This document shows, one piece after another, positions 51,147 through 61,479 of a stretch of 64,000 nucleotides of DNA. The first letter of the stretch is position 1. The number at the start of each line of letters is the position of its first letter. The translations under genes and the position numbers were made by a program. Origin of the DNA: Prosapia bicincta (taxonomy: Eukaryota > Arthropoda > Insecta > Hemiptera > Cercopidae); the NCBI GenBank assembly GCA_036971475.1, contig JBAIZL010000007.1, positions 30,239,447 to 30,303,446 of the forward strand, read 5' to 3'. The notes under the pieces are model-generated. The model saw nothing but the letters and a program-made list of their open reading frames with translations, did no database searches and had not been told where the DNA came from.

Positions 51147-54100
51147 TTAGTGGATACCTACCTCTTTGCAGAAATCAAGTACCCACCTGATGCTAGATCT
51201 TCTGATATCCTCTGGTGTACATACCTGCCAGCCAAACCACTTTCTCCTTGCAGCTCCCAAAGCAGGACACTCACAGAGTACGTGGATTGGGCTTTCCTCT
51301 TGGTCCTCGTCGCATCTCTTGCATACAGGGGACCTAGATTTTCCAATTTTGTATTGGAACCCCCTCAGATTCCCATGGCCTGTAACCAGCTCTACAGTAG
51401 CTCTGAGTTGATGTCTACTTAAGGAGAGTAGTTCTTTGCCCCACACATCTCCTGAGTAACCCCACAGTACCTTGGATTTGTTACACCCCAAGGTTACATT
51501 CCATTCTTCCCTGCACAACCTTTCTATATGTGCCATGATCCTCTTGCGCCCCTCCCGAGGCGGCATGCCCACTGCCCTCAGCAACGGTCCTTGGGTTATA
51601 CACCCTTGTTTTGCTAAGGCGTCAGCTCTCTCATTCCCTATCCAGCCAGAATGTCCTGGAATCCAGGTTAGGTTGAGTGAATTATGCTTACTCAGCTCTG
51701 CTAAAGAAGCCATAGTCTCAGCCACCAACCTAGAGCTGGTACTAGCCTTACCTAAAGCCTTCAGAGCTGCCTGACTGTCCGAGCAAATCCAGATGGTCTT
51801 GCCCCTCCTGCCAGACCCTATTATTTCCTCAGCACATAGTTTGATCGCGAGCACCTCTCCCTGGAAGACAGAGTTGTAGTCCTCCAGGCGATGACAAAAT
51901 CTGTCTTGGTGTCTCGGTCCACTAAATCCTGCTCCCACTCCTTCCTTCATCTTGGACCCATCGGTGAACCAGATTTCACCATGTCTGGGTCTATACTCCG
52001 CCCATGCCTCTCTTGCAGGAATAAGGATTTTGTAGTTTCCTTTTTCCCTTTTAAGAGGCAGTATCTTATCCTGAGGTTCTATCCAGAGCTCCTTCAGTGA
52101 ATCCCCAAATAGCTGTTTATGAAGTTTGCTACTTGTCTTCCACTGCCCAGTACAGCTTAGCCGGTATGCAGTTTTCATTGCCTCCATCCTAATTTGAAGA
52201 CTCAAGGATGGAAAACTCAACATAACCCTCATGGCCGCACATGGTGTGCTTCTCCTTGTAGCAGTTATGCCTCTAAGGAAGAGCCCCTGCGCGCGGTCCA
52301 GCATTCTTTTACTTGTTTCTTTCTGTGCCCTGTCCCACCAGACGATAGAGGCAAAGACCAACCTCGGCACCACAATGGCGGAATAAATCCAGTTCATTTG
52401 ACGTGGACCCAAACCCCATCTCGTGCCTATTGCTCCTCTGCATTGCCAGAACGTAGCTATGGCTTTTTTGCACTTATCCTCCAAATGCTCACGCCAGAGT
52501 AGCTTCCTATCCAGAATAACTCCCAGATATTTAGCACTCTCAACGTAGCTTATTTTAGTATTACCAACTTCCATCATCTCCAGCGATTTAGTTTTATATC
52601 GCCTAGTGAAGATGAGTGCCACAGATTTCTCTCCTTGAATGCATAGTGCATTCTCCCTGCACCATACTTCTGTTACCTTGAGTGCCTCTTGAAGCAGGTC
52701 TTTGAGGACCTCTTCAAATGGTCCCCTAACAAGGATAGCTATGTCATCCGAATATCCTACCACCTTGACACCCATTCCACTGAGTGTCCTTAGTAGGCCG
52801 TCCACGACAAGGCTCCACAACAAAGGGGATAACACTCCACCCTGCGGGCAGCCTTCCGAGACCATCCCATTTATCGTGCACCCCATCCAGGATGCAGTGC
52901 TTATCCGGTTTTCCAAGGAACTCATAATCCAATTTATAATTCCATCAGAAATCCCATGATCCATAGCTTCTCTCTTGATGGGCAGTCTAGAGGTACTATT
53001 AAAAGTCCCCTCCACATCAAGAAAAGCCCCAATACATATCCCCTTGTTGTTGATCTGACCCTTAATAAAGTCTACGACCGACAACAGTGCAGTCTCCACT
53101 GACCTACCGGTTCGGTAGGCGTGTTGGTCCTGATGAAGCGGATACTGCTTCAAAGGTCCCTCCTTCAAATAGTAGTCCACCAGCCTTTCCAATGTCTTTA
53201 ACAAGAAAGATGTGAGGCTGATAGGTCTGAAGTCCTTTACCTCTGTGTAACCTTTCCTCCCTGGTTTGGGGATAAAGATAACCTTCGTTTTGAGCCACTG
53301 CCCAGGCGTGTAACCCAAGGCAACACAGCCTCTGAGTAATCCTGTCAGTGGCCCTATTATTTCCTCCAAGCAATTTTGTAGTAGTGCTGGAGTAATGTTT
53401 TCTAATCCAGGCGCTTTAAAAGGCTCAAAAGACTGAATTGCCTCTCTCACCTTTTGCGCTGAGATCACCTGCCCAGCAATATTCCAGTCTGCCCTTAGCC
53501 CAGTATGTCGGAGGTTTTGAGCACCGTCCCCCACCGGTCTAATATCGGGAAAACTGTTCCTCATAAGCAGACGCAGTGTTTCCTCCGGGGTGTCAGTAAA
53601 GCTACCATCAGTCTTCTTGACAAACTTAAGCTCTCCCCTCGGTCCACCTGCTAACACCTTAAACAGTCTAGCAGTGTCACTCAGTGTGCTTGTCTCTGAG
53701 CACCACTTTTCCCAAGAAGCACGTTTAACCTCTTTAATAAGATTTTTATAGAGACCCTGGCTGTCTTTATATGCCTGCCAGGTCTCCGCCGTTTTCTTCT
53801 TCTTTGCCCTATTAAAGAGCCTTCTAGTCTCTTTCCGTCTTGCCTCTAACTCGCTGTTCCACTTAAGCTTACCACGCCCAGTGTTTATCCGCGAGAGAGG
53901 GCAATTTTCCTCAAACGACGTGGAAATTGCAGTCCTGATGTAGGCCTCAGTATTTTCCAGTTCGTTTGATGTACCATATTTACCACGGAAGTCAGACATC
54001 CGCCTCCTCACCGAGGACTTAAAACCTTCCCAGTTTGTCCTTCTCGGGTTCCTAAACCACACCACATGGGGAACCACTCCCCTCATTGTAGCAGTGATGA

Positions 54101-54761
54101 TTCGGTGATCAGACATGGAGGGCTCATCCGAAACCTGCCAGTCATGCACCCACCTTACCATTTGTCTATTACAGAAGGTGATATCTAGAACCTCCCTTCT
54201 GTTTGAAGTGACAAATGTTGGCTCGGCACCTGTGTTTAAAACCACAAGGTTTTCTTCAATCAAGAAGGCTAGGAGCTCCTCGCCTCGCTCATTTGTGTCT
54301 GTGCTGCCCCACACCTCATTATGAGCATTGGCATCACAGCCCACTAAAATTCCTATATTCCTCTCCCTGCAGTACCGAACTAACTTACGTAATTCTGCAG
54401 GGGGCGATTCTCTATTGTGGGCGCAGTAAGTGGAGGCCACAATGAACTCCCTGCTCCCACTTACCTCGCCCTTGCCTCGAATTCTAACCACCGCAAGGTC
54501 TTTAGTTGAGAATTCTTGAATCAGCGTGGCTTCTAGTCCTCTGACTATCACACATGCTCTGTGCCCCTCATGTTCCCCACTTGCGTAGGTGCGCCCAGCT
54601 GCAGTAAGACCCCTTATACGGTTCCTGACCAGCCACGGTTCTTGCACCAGCGCAAGCGCTGGTAATGTGTGCCTCACATTTAAGCACCTGGTTAGGACCA
54701 CCGAGGCGCTTTTACTGTGATGCAAGTTGATTTGCAGGATCATTGCTCGAGGGTCAGCCAT
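51147..54761 (-). CDS. ORF2 polyprotein: AP endonuclease, reverse transcriptase, RNase H
   Basis: Encodes 1,204 residues from the ATG 13 nt after the ORF1 stop (protein start MADPRAMILQ); an upstream in-frame ATG at 54872 would add 37 residues overlapping ORF1. Residues ~8-225 are an AP-like endonuclease that nicks target DNA: LQIN (N12), QEPW (E41), GCDANAHN (D143, N145) and SDHR (D218, H219). Residues ~440-760 are the reverse transcriptase: FIPKPGRKGY, DFRPISLTSF, FLDVEGTFN (catalytic D582), GCPQGGVLSPLLW and GYSDD (670-673; most relatives have YADD), then KYLGVILD. Residues ~925-1055 are RNase H with D934 (TDGSK), E969 (QGE), D995 (SDSQAA), H1037 (IPGHSG) and D1047 (NERADALAK). A terminal zinc-type motif has C1147, C1150, H1160 and C1165. 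All expected catalytic residues are present and there is no internal stop, so the protein may be active. It would act with the element RNA in target-primed reverse transcription in the nucleus. Confidence 0.93.
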   Translation of the reverse strand: MADPRAMILQINLHHSKSASVVLTRCLNVRHTLPALALVQEPWLVRNRIRGLTAAGRTYASGEHEGHRACVIVRGLEATLIQEFSTKDLAVVRIRGKGEVSGSREFIVASTYCAHNRESPPAELRKLVRYCRERNIGILVGCDANAHNEVWGSTDTNERGEELLAFLIEENLVVLNTGAEPTFVTSNRREVLDITFCNRQMVRWVHDWQVSDEPSMSDHRIITATMRGVVPHVVWFRNPRRTNWEGFKSSVRRRMSDFRGKYGTSNELENTEAYIRTAISTSFEENCPLSRINTGRGKLKWNSELEARRKETRRLFNRAKKKKTAETWQAYKDSQGLYKNLIKEVKRASWEKWCSETSTLSDTARLFKVLAGGPRGELKFVKKTDGSFTDTPEETLRLLMRNSFPDIRPVGDGAQNLRHTGLRADWNIAGQVISAQKVREAIQSFEPFKAPGLENITPALLQNCLEEIIGPLTGLLRGCVALGYTPGQWLKTKVIFIPKPGRKGYTEVKDFRPISLTSFLLKTLERLVDYYLKEGPLKQYPLHQDQHAYRTGRSVETALLSVVDFIKGQINNKGICIGAFLDVEGTFNSTSRLPIKREAMDHGISDGIINWIMSSLENRISTASWMGCTINGMVSEGCPQGGVLSPLLWSLVVDGLLRTLSGMGVKVVGYSDDIAILVRGPFEEVLKDLLQEALKVTEVWCRENALCIQGEKSVALIFTRRYKTKSLEMMEVGNTKISYVESAKYLGVILDRKLLWREHLEDKCKKAIATFWQCRGAIGTRWGLGPRQMNWIYSAIVVPRLVFASIVWWDRAQKETSKRMLDRAQGLFLRGITATRRSTPCAAMRVMLSFPSLSLQIRMEAMKTAYRLSCTGQWKTSSKLHKQLFGDSLKELWIEPQDKILPLKREKGNYKILIPAREAWAEYRPRHGEIWFTDGSKMKEGVGAGFSGPRHQDRFCHRLEDYNSVFQGEVLAIKLCAEEIIGSGRRGKTIWICSDSQAALKALGKASTSSRLVAETMASLAELSKHNSLNLTWIPGHSGWIGNERADALAKQGCITQGPLLRAVGMPPREGRKRIMAHIERLCREEWNVTLGCNKSKVLWGYSGDVWGKELLSLSRHQLRATVELVTGHGNLRGFQYKIGKSRSPVCKRCDEDQEESPIHVLCECPALGAARRKWFGWQVCTPEDIRRSSIRWVLDFCKEVGIH

Positions 54762-54774
54762 CTCCAACTGACCC

Positions 54775-55491
54775 CTATGCCTTTTCCTGATTCTCTCTCT
54801 CGCCCTTCTCTTCCAGGTCTTTGGAGTTCCACTTAAAAGTGACCTCTGCAGTCCCCAGGAAGGCTTTCCCATCTCTTGCCTTTAATAGTCTGGCCGATGC
54901 CTCATCCAATCCTAGGCAGAGGAGGCTTGCAGGTCCCCGCTCAATGCACTGTAGGATCTTCCACTTCGAAGTGTCAATTTCTGGGTTTTGCATCCCGATG
55001 AACTTGACCAGCTGAGTGGCCTCCCTTTTTGGTGGTGGTACTAGCACCGTCACTTTCACCCTTTTGATCAGTTCATCAGGCAGTACTAGCCTTGCCTGAG
55101 TCCCGTCCTCGAGCTTAACTGACGGTACCACAGCACAAATAAATGCTGCGACTCCATCCCTTAGGTGAGTGTCTCTGAACCGCGGAACAAAACCTCCACT
55201 AGGAGTGTCCAGAATCCGGTCCATGACGGTGCTCTTAAGGTGGTCGAACGCCGCCATCTCCATCCTCACGCCTACACTATCCCCAAAGGTCACAAGAACC
55301 CTCGGAAGGTTGGCGGAGATCGACGAGAAAGACGGCCCTCCCGACCAAGCAGGCCTAGACCTCTTGACCTCCGACTCTGGAGTAGGATTAGAAGTACTCC
55401 TTTCCTTCCTTTTCCTTACTCTCCTTAGTCGTACTAAAGTCCTACCTGATCCACTGGCTTCCGGGACGACAGGGCGGGTTCTAGTCCCAGC
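54775..55491 (-). CDS. ORF1 (Gag-like) with DUF4780-type domain, start uncertain
   Basis: The frame is open from after a TAA at 55492-55494 to a TAG at 54775-54777. The first ATG in frame is at 55263 (MEMAAFDHLKS), giving 162 residues; the upstream part (R/K/S-rich) is also open, so translation might start at a non-ATG codon or come from another frame. The C-terminal half (VKVTVLVPPP, FIGMQNPEIDTSKWKILQC, LCLGLDEASARLL, AEVTFKW) resembles the DUF4780 domain found in ORF1 of I/LOA-like elements of insects. ORF1 proteins bind element RNA. No CCHC knuckle is visible, which is unusual if it is a complete Gag. A different frame with an ATG at 55666 ends just as this frame opens (about 55481-55666), hinting at a frameshift or a leader peptide. 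Confidence 0.65.
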   Translation of the reverse strand, partial: AGTRTRPVVPEASGSGRTLVRLRRVRKRKERSTSNPTPESEVKRSRPAWSGGPSFSSISANLPRVLVTFGDSVGVRMEMAAFDHLKSTVMDRILDTPSGGFVPRFRDTHLRDGVAAFICAVVPSVKLEDGTQARLVLPDELIKRVKVTVLVPPPKREATQLVKFIGMQNPEIDTSKWKILQCIERGPASLLCLGLDEASARLLKARDGKAFLGTAEVTFKWNSKDLEEKGERENQEKA

Positions 55492-55494
55492 TTA

Positions 55495-55873
55495 AGTACT
55501 CAGGGGTGGCGCCAGGTGCCCCTGAGGCTCCGTTAAAGACCCTCCTTACCCTGAGGGCCACGAATCTACATCGGCACGGATCGCATAACACCTTCAGATC
55601 GGGGGTGTAAGTGCCCATCCAGACCACCAACCTGGATGAGGGGTGCTTCTTGGTTGCCGCCCGCAAGGGAAGGGCAGGGCGAGAGCCGGGCAGATAACAA
55701 CCCTTCAGGTGCTAGGACTGGCCCCTTTTTTTTGAGCCGCCTTCATGCACTCACACAAATGCCTGGACTTCCCGTTTATAGGGAGCCACATACGTACAGC
55801 TCCGCTCCACCCGTCCCCCACGCCCGGATTAAGCCTCTCCACCACGTCAAGGTCATGCAGCCCATAGGAGAGG
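55495..55873 (-). promoter_or_regulatory. 5' leader of the retrotransposon, presumed internal promoter region
   Basis: About 380 GC-rich bases upstream of ORF1 on the minus strand, in contrast to the AT-rich satellite around it. Elements of this type usually have a promoter at the very 5' end. No specific promoter motif could be identified. A short frame (about 55481-55666) with CDPCRCRFVALRVRRV may be a displaced ORF1 N-terminus or chance. Confidence 0.4.
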
Positions 55874-57492
55874 TGTATATTGTATAGTACTGAGGGAAAT
55901 ATATTTTCCCCCGATACCTGCGTACAAGCTAATACCGAGCACCAAATGTCGGTCCTTTGCTTGTATATTGTATAGTACTGAGGGAAATATATTTTCCCCC
56001 GATACCTGCGTACAAGCTAATACCGAGCACCAAATGTCGGTCCTTTGCTTGTATATTGTATAGTACTGAGGGAAATATATTTCCCCCGATACCTGCGTAC
56101 AAGCTAATACCGAGCACCAAATGTCTGTCCTTTGCTTGTATATTGTATAGTACTGAGGGAAATATATTTTCCCCCAATACCTGCGTACAAGCTAATACCG
56201 AGCACCAAATGTCTGTCCTTTGCGTGTATATTGTATAGTACTGAGGGAAATATATTTTCCCTTGATACCTGCGTACAAGCTAATACCGAGCACCAAATGT
56301 CTGTCCTTTGCTTGTATATTGTATAGTACTGAGGGAAATATATTTTCCCCCGATACCTGCGTACAAGCTAATACCGAGCACCAAATGTCTGTCCTTTGCT
56401 TGTATATTGTATAGTACTGAGGGAAATATATTTTCCCCCGATACCTGCGTACAAGCTAATACCGAGCACCAAATGTCTGTCCTTTGCTTGTATATTGTAT
56501 AGTACTGAGGGAAATATATTTTCCCCCGATACCTGCGTACAAGCTAATACCAAGCACCAAATTTCTGTCCTTTGCTTGTATATTGTATAGTACTGAGGGA
56601 AATATATTTTCCCCCGATACCTGCGTACAAGCTAATACCGAGCACCAAATGTCTGTCCTTTGCTTGTATATTGTATAGTACTGAGGGAAATATATTATCC
56701 CCCGATACCTGCGTACAAGCTAATACCGAGCACCAAATGACTGTCTTTTGCTTGTATATTGTATAGTACTGAGGGAAATATATTTTCCCCCGATACCTGC
56801 GTACAGGCTAATACCGAGCACCAAATTTCTGTCCTTTGCTTGTATATTGTATAGTACTGAGGGAAATATATTTTCCCCCGATACCTGCGTACAAGCTAAT
56901 ACCGAGCACCAAATGTCGGTCCTTTGCTTGTATATTGTATAGTACTGAGGGAAATATATTTTCCCCCGATACCTGCGTACAAGCTAATACCGAGCACCAA
57001 ATGTCTGTCTTTTGCCTGTAAATTGTATAGTACTGAGGGAAATATATTTTCCCCCGATACCTGCGTACAAGCTAATACCGAGCACCAAATTTCTGTCCTT
57101 TGCTTGTATATTGTATAGTACTGAGGGAAATATATTTTCCCCCGATACCTGCGTACAAGCTAATACCGAGCACCAAATGTCTTTCTTTTGCTTGTATATT
57201 GTATAGTACTGAGGGAAATATATTTTCCCCCGATACCTGCGTACAGGCTAATACCGAGCACCAAATTTCTGTCCTTTTGCTTGTATATTGTATAGTACTG
57301 AGGGAAATATATTTTCCCCCGATACTTGCGTACAAGCTAATACCGAGCACCAAATGTCTGTCCTTTGCTTGTATATTGTATAGTACTGAGGGACATATAT
57401 TTTCCCCCGATACCTGCGTACAAGCTAATACCGAGCACCAAATGTCTGTCCTTTTGCTTATATATTGTATAGTACTGAGGGAAATATATTTT
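55874..57492. repeat. 88-bp satellite array, right block (about 18 units)
   Basis: Same monomer as the left block, resuming in phase after the retrotransposon and starting with its right duplication copy (55874-55885). Units are mostly the GAGCACCAAATGTCTGTCC variant. The array ends inside the palindrome, at GAAATATATTTTAATTG. Confidence 0.96.
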
Positions 57493-57736
57493 AATTGTGA
57501 GCCTACGGTAAAACGTCACTTGTATAATTACACATATCTTTCCTAAATACGCTTAGGTTTGGTTTATATGGCTTGTACGTATTATTCTTACCATATACAA
57601 TCCTCGAATATTTTACAAACATTAACAGACAAATGCCGTATGCGCCAAAATAAACATTACTGAAACAGTTGTAAGATTTTATTTTATTCACAGTTTTACA
57701 AACACATACAAGTAAAAAGAAGCTAAATCAGTTAGA
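57493..57736. other. Unique spacer
   Basis: About 240 bp of AT-rich DNA between the 88-bp and the 29/30-bp arrays. No features recognised. Confidence 0.4.
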
Positions 57737-60700
57737 CTCGTGTACAAACATGTTCTGTATGTCCGACTCGGGTACAAACATGTTCTATATGTCCGACTCG
57801 GGAAAACATGTTCTATATGTCCGCCTCGGGTACAAACATGTTCTGTATGTCCGACTCGGGTACAAACATGTTCTATATGTCCGACTCGGGATAAACATGT
57901 TCTATATGTCCGACTCGGGTACAAACATGTTCTATATGTCCGCCTCGGGTACAAACGTGTTCTGTATGTCCGACTCGGGTACAAACATGTTCTATATGTC
58001 CGACTCGGGATAAACATGTGCTATATGTCCGCCTCGGGTACAAACGTGTTCTGTATGTCCGACTCGGGTACAAACATGTTCTATATGTCCGACTCGGGAA
58101 AACATGTTCTATATGTCCGCCTCGGGTACAAACGTGTTCTGTATGTCCGACTCGGGTACAAACATGTTCTATATGTCCGACTCGGGATAAACATGTTCTG
58201 TATGTCCGACTCGGGATAAACGTGTTCTGTATGTCCGACTCGGGTACAAACATGTTCTATATGTCCGACTCGGGTACAAACGTGTTCTGTATGTCCGACT
58301 CGGGATAAACGTGTTCTGTATGTCCGACTCGGGTACAAACGTGTTCTGTATGTCCGACTCGGGTACAAACATGTTCTATATGTCCGACTCGGGATAAACA
58401 TGTTCTGTATGTCCGACTCGGGATAACGTGTTCTGTATGTCCGACTCGGGTACAAACATGTTCTATTTGTCCGACTCGGGTACAAACATGTTCTGTATGT
58501 CCGACTCGGGATAAACGTGTTCTGTATGTCCGACTCGGGTACAAACATGTTCTATATGTCCGACTCGGGTACAAACATGTTCTGTATGTCCGACTCGGGA
58601 TAAACATGTTCTGTATGTCCGACTCGGGTACAAACATGTTCTATAAGTCCGACTCGGGTACAAACGTGTTCTGTATGTCCGACTCGGGATAAACGTGTTC
58701 TGTATGTCCGACTCGGGTACAAACGTGTTCTGTATGTCCGACTCGGGTACAAACATGTTCTATATGTCCGACTCGGGATAAACATGTTCTGTATGTCCGA
58801 CTCGGGATAACGTGTTCTGTATGTCCGACTCGGGTACAAACATGTTCTATATGTCCGACTCGGGTACAAACATGTTCTATATGTCCGACTCGGGATAAAC
58901 GTGTTCTGTATGTCCGACTCGGGTACAAACATGTTCTATATGTCCGACTCGGGTACAAACGTGTTCTGTATGTCCGACTCGGGATAAACGTGTTCTGTAT
59001 GTCCGACTCGGGTACAAACGTGTTCTGTATGTCCGACTCGGGTACAAACATGTTCTATATGCCCGACTCGGTATAAACATGTTCTGTATGTCCGACTCGG
59101 GATAAACGTGTTCTGTATGTCCGACTCGGGTACAAACATGTTCTATACATCCGACTCGGGTACAAACATGTTCTGTATGTCCGACTCGAGATAAACGTGT
59201 TCTGTATGTCCGACTCGGGTACAAACATGTTCTATATGTCCGACTCGGGATAAACGTGTTCTGTATGTCCGACTCGGGATAAACGTGTTCTGTATGTCCG
59301 ACTCGGGATAAACGTGTTCTGTATGTCCGACTCGGGATAAACGTGTTCTGTATGTCCGACTCGGGATAAACGTGTTCTGTATGTCCGACTCAGGTATAAA
59401 CATGTTCTAGATGTCCGACTCGGGATAAACGTGTTCTATATGTCCGCCTCGGGTACAAACGTGTTCTGTATGTCCGACTCGGATACAAACATGTTCTATA
59501 TGTCCGACTCGGGATAAACATGTTCTGTATGTCCGACTCGGGATAAACGTGTTCTGTATGTCCGACTCGGGATAAACGTGTTCTGTATGTCCGACTCGGG
59601 TATAAACATGTTCTATATGTCCGACTCGGGATAAACGTGTTCTGTATGTCCGACTCGGGATAAACGTGTTCTGTATGTCCGACTCGGGTACAAACATGTT
59701 CTATATGTCCGACTCGGGATAAACGTGTTCTGTATGTCCGACTCGGGTACAAACATGTTCTATATGTCCGCCTCGGGTACAAACATGTTCTATATGTCCG
59801 ACTCGGGATAAACGTGTTCTGTATGTCCGACTCGGGTACAAACATGTTCTATATATCCGACTCGGGATAAACGTGTTCTGTATGTCCGACTCGGGATAAA
59901 CGTGTTCTGTATGTCCGACTCGGGTATAAACATGTTCTATATGTCCGACTCGGGATAAACATGTTCTGTATGTCCGACTCGGGATAAACGTGTTCTGTAT
60001 GTCCGACTCGGGTACAAACATGTTCTATATATCCGACTCGGGATAAACGTGTTCTGTATGTCCAACTCGGGTACAAACATGTTCTGTATGTCCGACTCGG
60101 GATAAACGTGTTCTGTATGTCCGACTCGGGATAAACGTGTTCTGTATGTCCGACTCGGGTACAAACATGTTCTGTATGTCCGACTCGGGATAAACGTGTT
60201 CTGTATGTCCGACTCGGGTACAAACATGTTCTGTATGTCCGACTCGGGATAAACGTGTTCTGTATGTCCGACTCGGGATAAACGTGTTCTGTATGTCCGA
60301 CTCGGGATAAACGTGTTCTGTATGTCCGACTCGGGATAAACGTGTTCTGTATGTCCGACTCGGGATAAACGTGTTCTGTATGTCCGACTCGGGTACAAAC
60401 ATGTTCTATATGTCCGACTCGGGATAAACATGTTCTGTATGTCCGACTCGGGATAAACGTGTTCTGTATGTCCGACTCGGGTACAAACATGTTCTATATG
60501 TCCGACTCGGGATAAACGTGTTCTGTATGTCCGACTCGGGTACAAACATGTTCTATATGTCCGACTCGGGATAAACGTGTTCTGTATGTCCGACTCGGGT
60601 ACAAACATGTTCTATATGTCCGCCTCGGATACAAACATGTTCTATATGTCCGACTCGGGATAAACGTGTTCTGTATGTCCGACTCGGGTACAAACATGTT

Positions 60701-61061
60701 CTATATGTCATACTCGGGATAAACGTGTTCTGTATGTCCGACTCGGGTACAAACATGTTCTATATGTCCGACTCGGGATAAACGTGTTCTGTATGTCCGA
60801 CTCGGGTACAAACATGTTCTATATGTCCGACTCGGGATAAACGTGTTCTGTATGTCCGACTCGGGATAAACGTGTTCTGTATGTCCGACTCGGGTACAAA
60901 CATGTTCTATATGTCCGACTCGGGTACAAACATGTTCTGTATGTCCGACTCGGGATAAACGTGTTCTGTATGTCCGACTCGGGATAAACGTGTTCTGTAT
61001 GTCCGACTCGGGATAAACGTGTTCTGTATGTCCGACTCGGGTACAAACATGTTCTATATGA
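57737..61061. repeat. 29/30-bp minisatellite array, about 112 units
   Basis: Two correlated subtypes: a 30-bp unit with GGGTACAAACATGTTCTATA + TGTCCGACTC and a 29-bp unit with GGGATAAACGTGTTCTGTAT + GTCCGACTC; 27-bp units with GGGAAAACATG occur near the left edge. The subtypes alternate in irregular dimers and trimers. The unit is stop-poor on both strands, which creates many apparent ORFs (for example repeats of FVPESDIQN and RTCLYPSRTY); I regard these as by-products. The A subtype includes the palindrome GAACATGTTC in partial form (AAACATGTTC). Confidence 0.96.
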
Positions 61062-61129
61062 CCTCCGTTCAATTCGAGGAATCCCTCTTACTGTTCTTGA
61101 ATGGTTTGCTCATCATTTTGGTGAGGAGG

Positions 61130-61400
61130 GGATGGTTTCATGCCTGTTATAGTGAAACGGTGTTATATTTTTGTGCAGTCGGACGACGGTAGTTGTTGGG
61201 TCGTCACGGAAAACCTCCTTCATCATTCCCTAGACGTATGCATCAGGTAGTGTAACATCGGGTAGGCTGGGTAAGGATAGATTGTTCCAAGGGAGATGCG
61301 ATTGCCAAACATTTCTTGAAGGAAAGCAATGTTGTCTTAGATAGTGTTGCGCCTCTTGCTGGAACCATTGTGAACGAAGAGGCGGGTTTAAAAAAAGTAA
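61130..61400 (-). pseudogene. Relic of a Tc1/mariner-type (IS630-like) DDE transposase
   Basis: The minus strand reads QWFQQEAQHYLRQHCFP, then LPWNNLSLPSLPDVTLPDAY, a TAG stop (61230-61232), and then GMMKEVFRDDPTT. This follows the familiar order of the catalytic region of IS630/Tc1/mariner-type transposases in insects: W-F-Q-Q-D-G-A-x-x-H-Y, a FP.rWIGR-like stretch, W-P-x-R-S-P-D-L-T-P-x-D-F/Y and (W)G-x-x-K. Here the catalytic D of QQD is E with a short deletion, and the W before G is replaced by the stop. Only about 90 codons remain, and no inverted terminal repeats were found. It is a dead fragment; family call by motif order. Confidence 0.5.
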
Positions 61401-61479
61401 AATCGAAGTATAGGGAAACGAAAAGCAGGCTCCTATAAAACTACCAAGATTGACTCTAATTCTGAGAGAAGGCAACTAC

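Larger units (their letters stand above)
51051..55873 (-). mobile_element. Full-length I/LOA-like non-LTR retrotransposon inserted in the 88-bp satellite
   Basis: A 4,823-bp minus-strand element bounded by the 12-bp duplication TGTATATTGTAT, with satellite monomer phase resuming exactly after it. Read 5' to 3' on the minus strand it has a GC-rich ~380-bp leader, ORF1 with a DUF4780-like domain, a 13-nt gap, a long ORF2 with endonuclease, reverse transcriptase and RNase H, a ~95-bp 3' UTR and a short tail AGTAATAATAAAAAA (TAA-type, as in I elements). RNase H plus the TAA-type tail place it in the I group (I, LOA, R1 and relatives); the exact clade is uncertain. The intact ORF2 and perfect duplication indicate a recent insertion. 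Confidence 0.9.

Noticed and set aside
52194..52502. 102-residue plus-strand ORF opposite ORF2
   Set aside because: Antisense shadow of the RT coding strand with no independent motif.
47486..57546. Series of ~64-residue ORFs every 88 bp on the plus strand
   Set aside because: Identical repeat-derived frames recurring at the satellite period; no gene features.
57740..61072. Many ORFs of up to 223 residues on both strands in the 29/30-bp array
   Set aside because: The unit is stop-poor and mixed 29/30-bp lengths move through all frames, so long open stretches arise on both strands. Nothing protein-like beyond the repeat.
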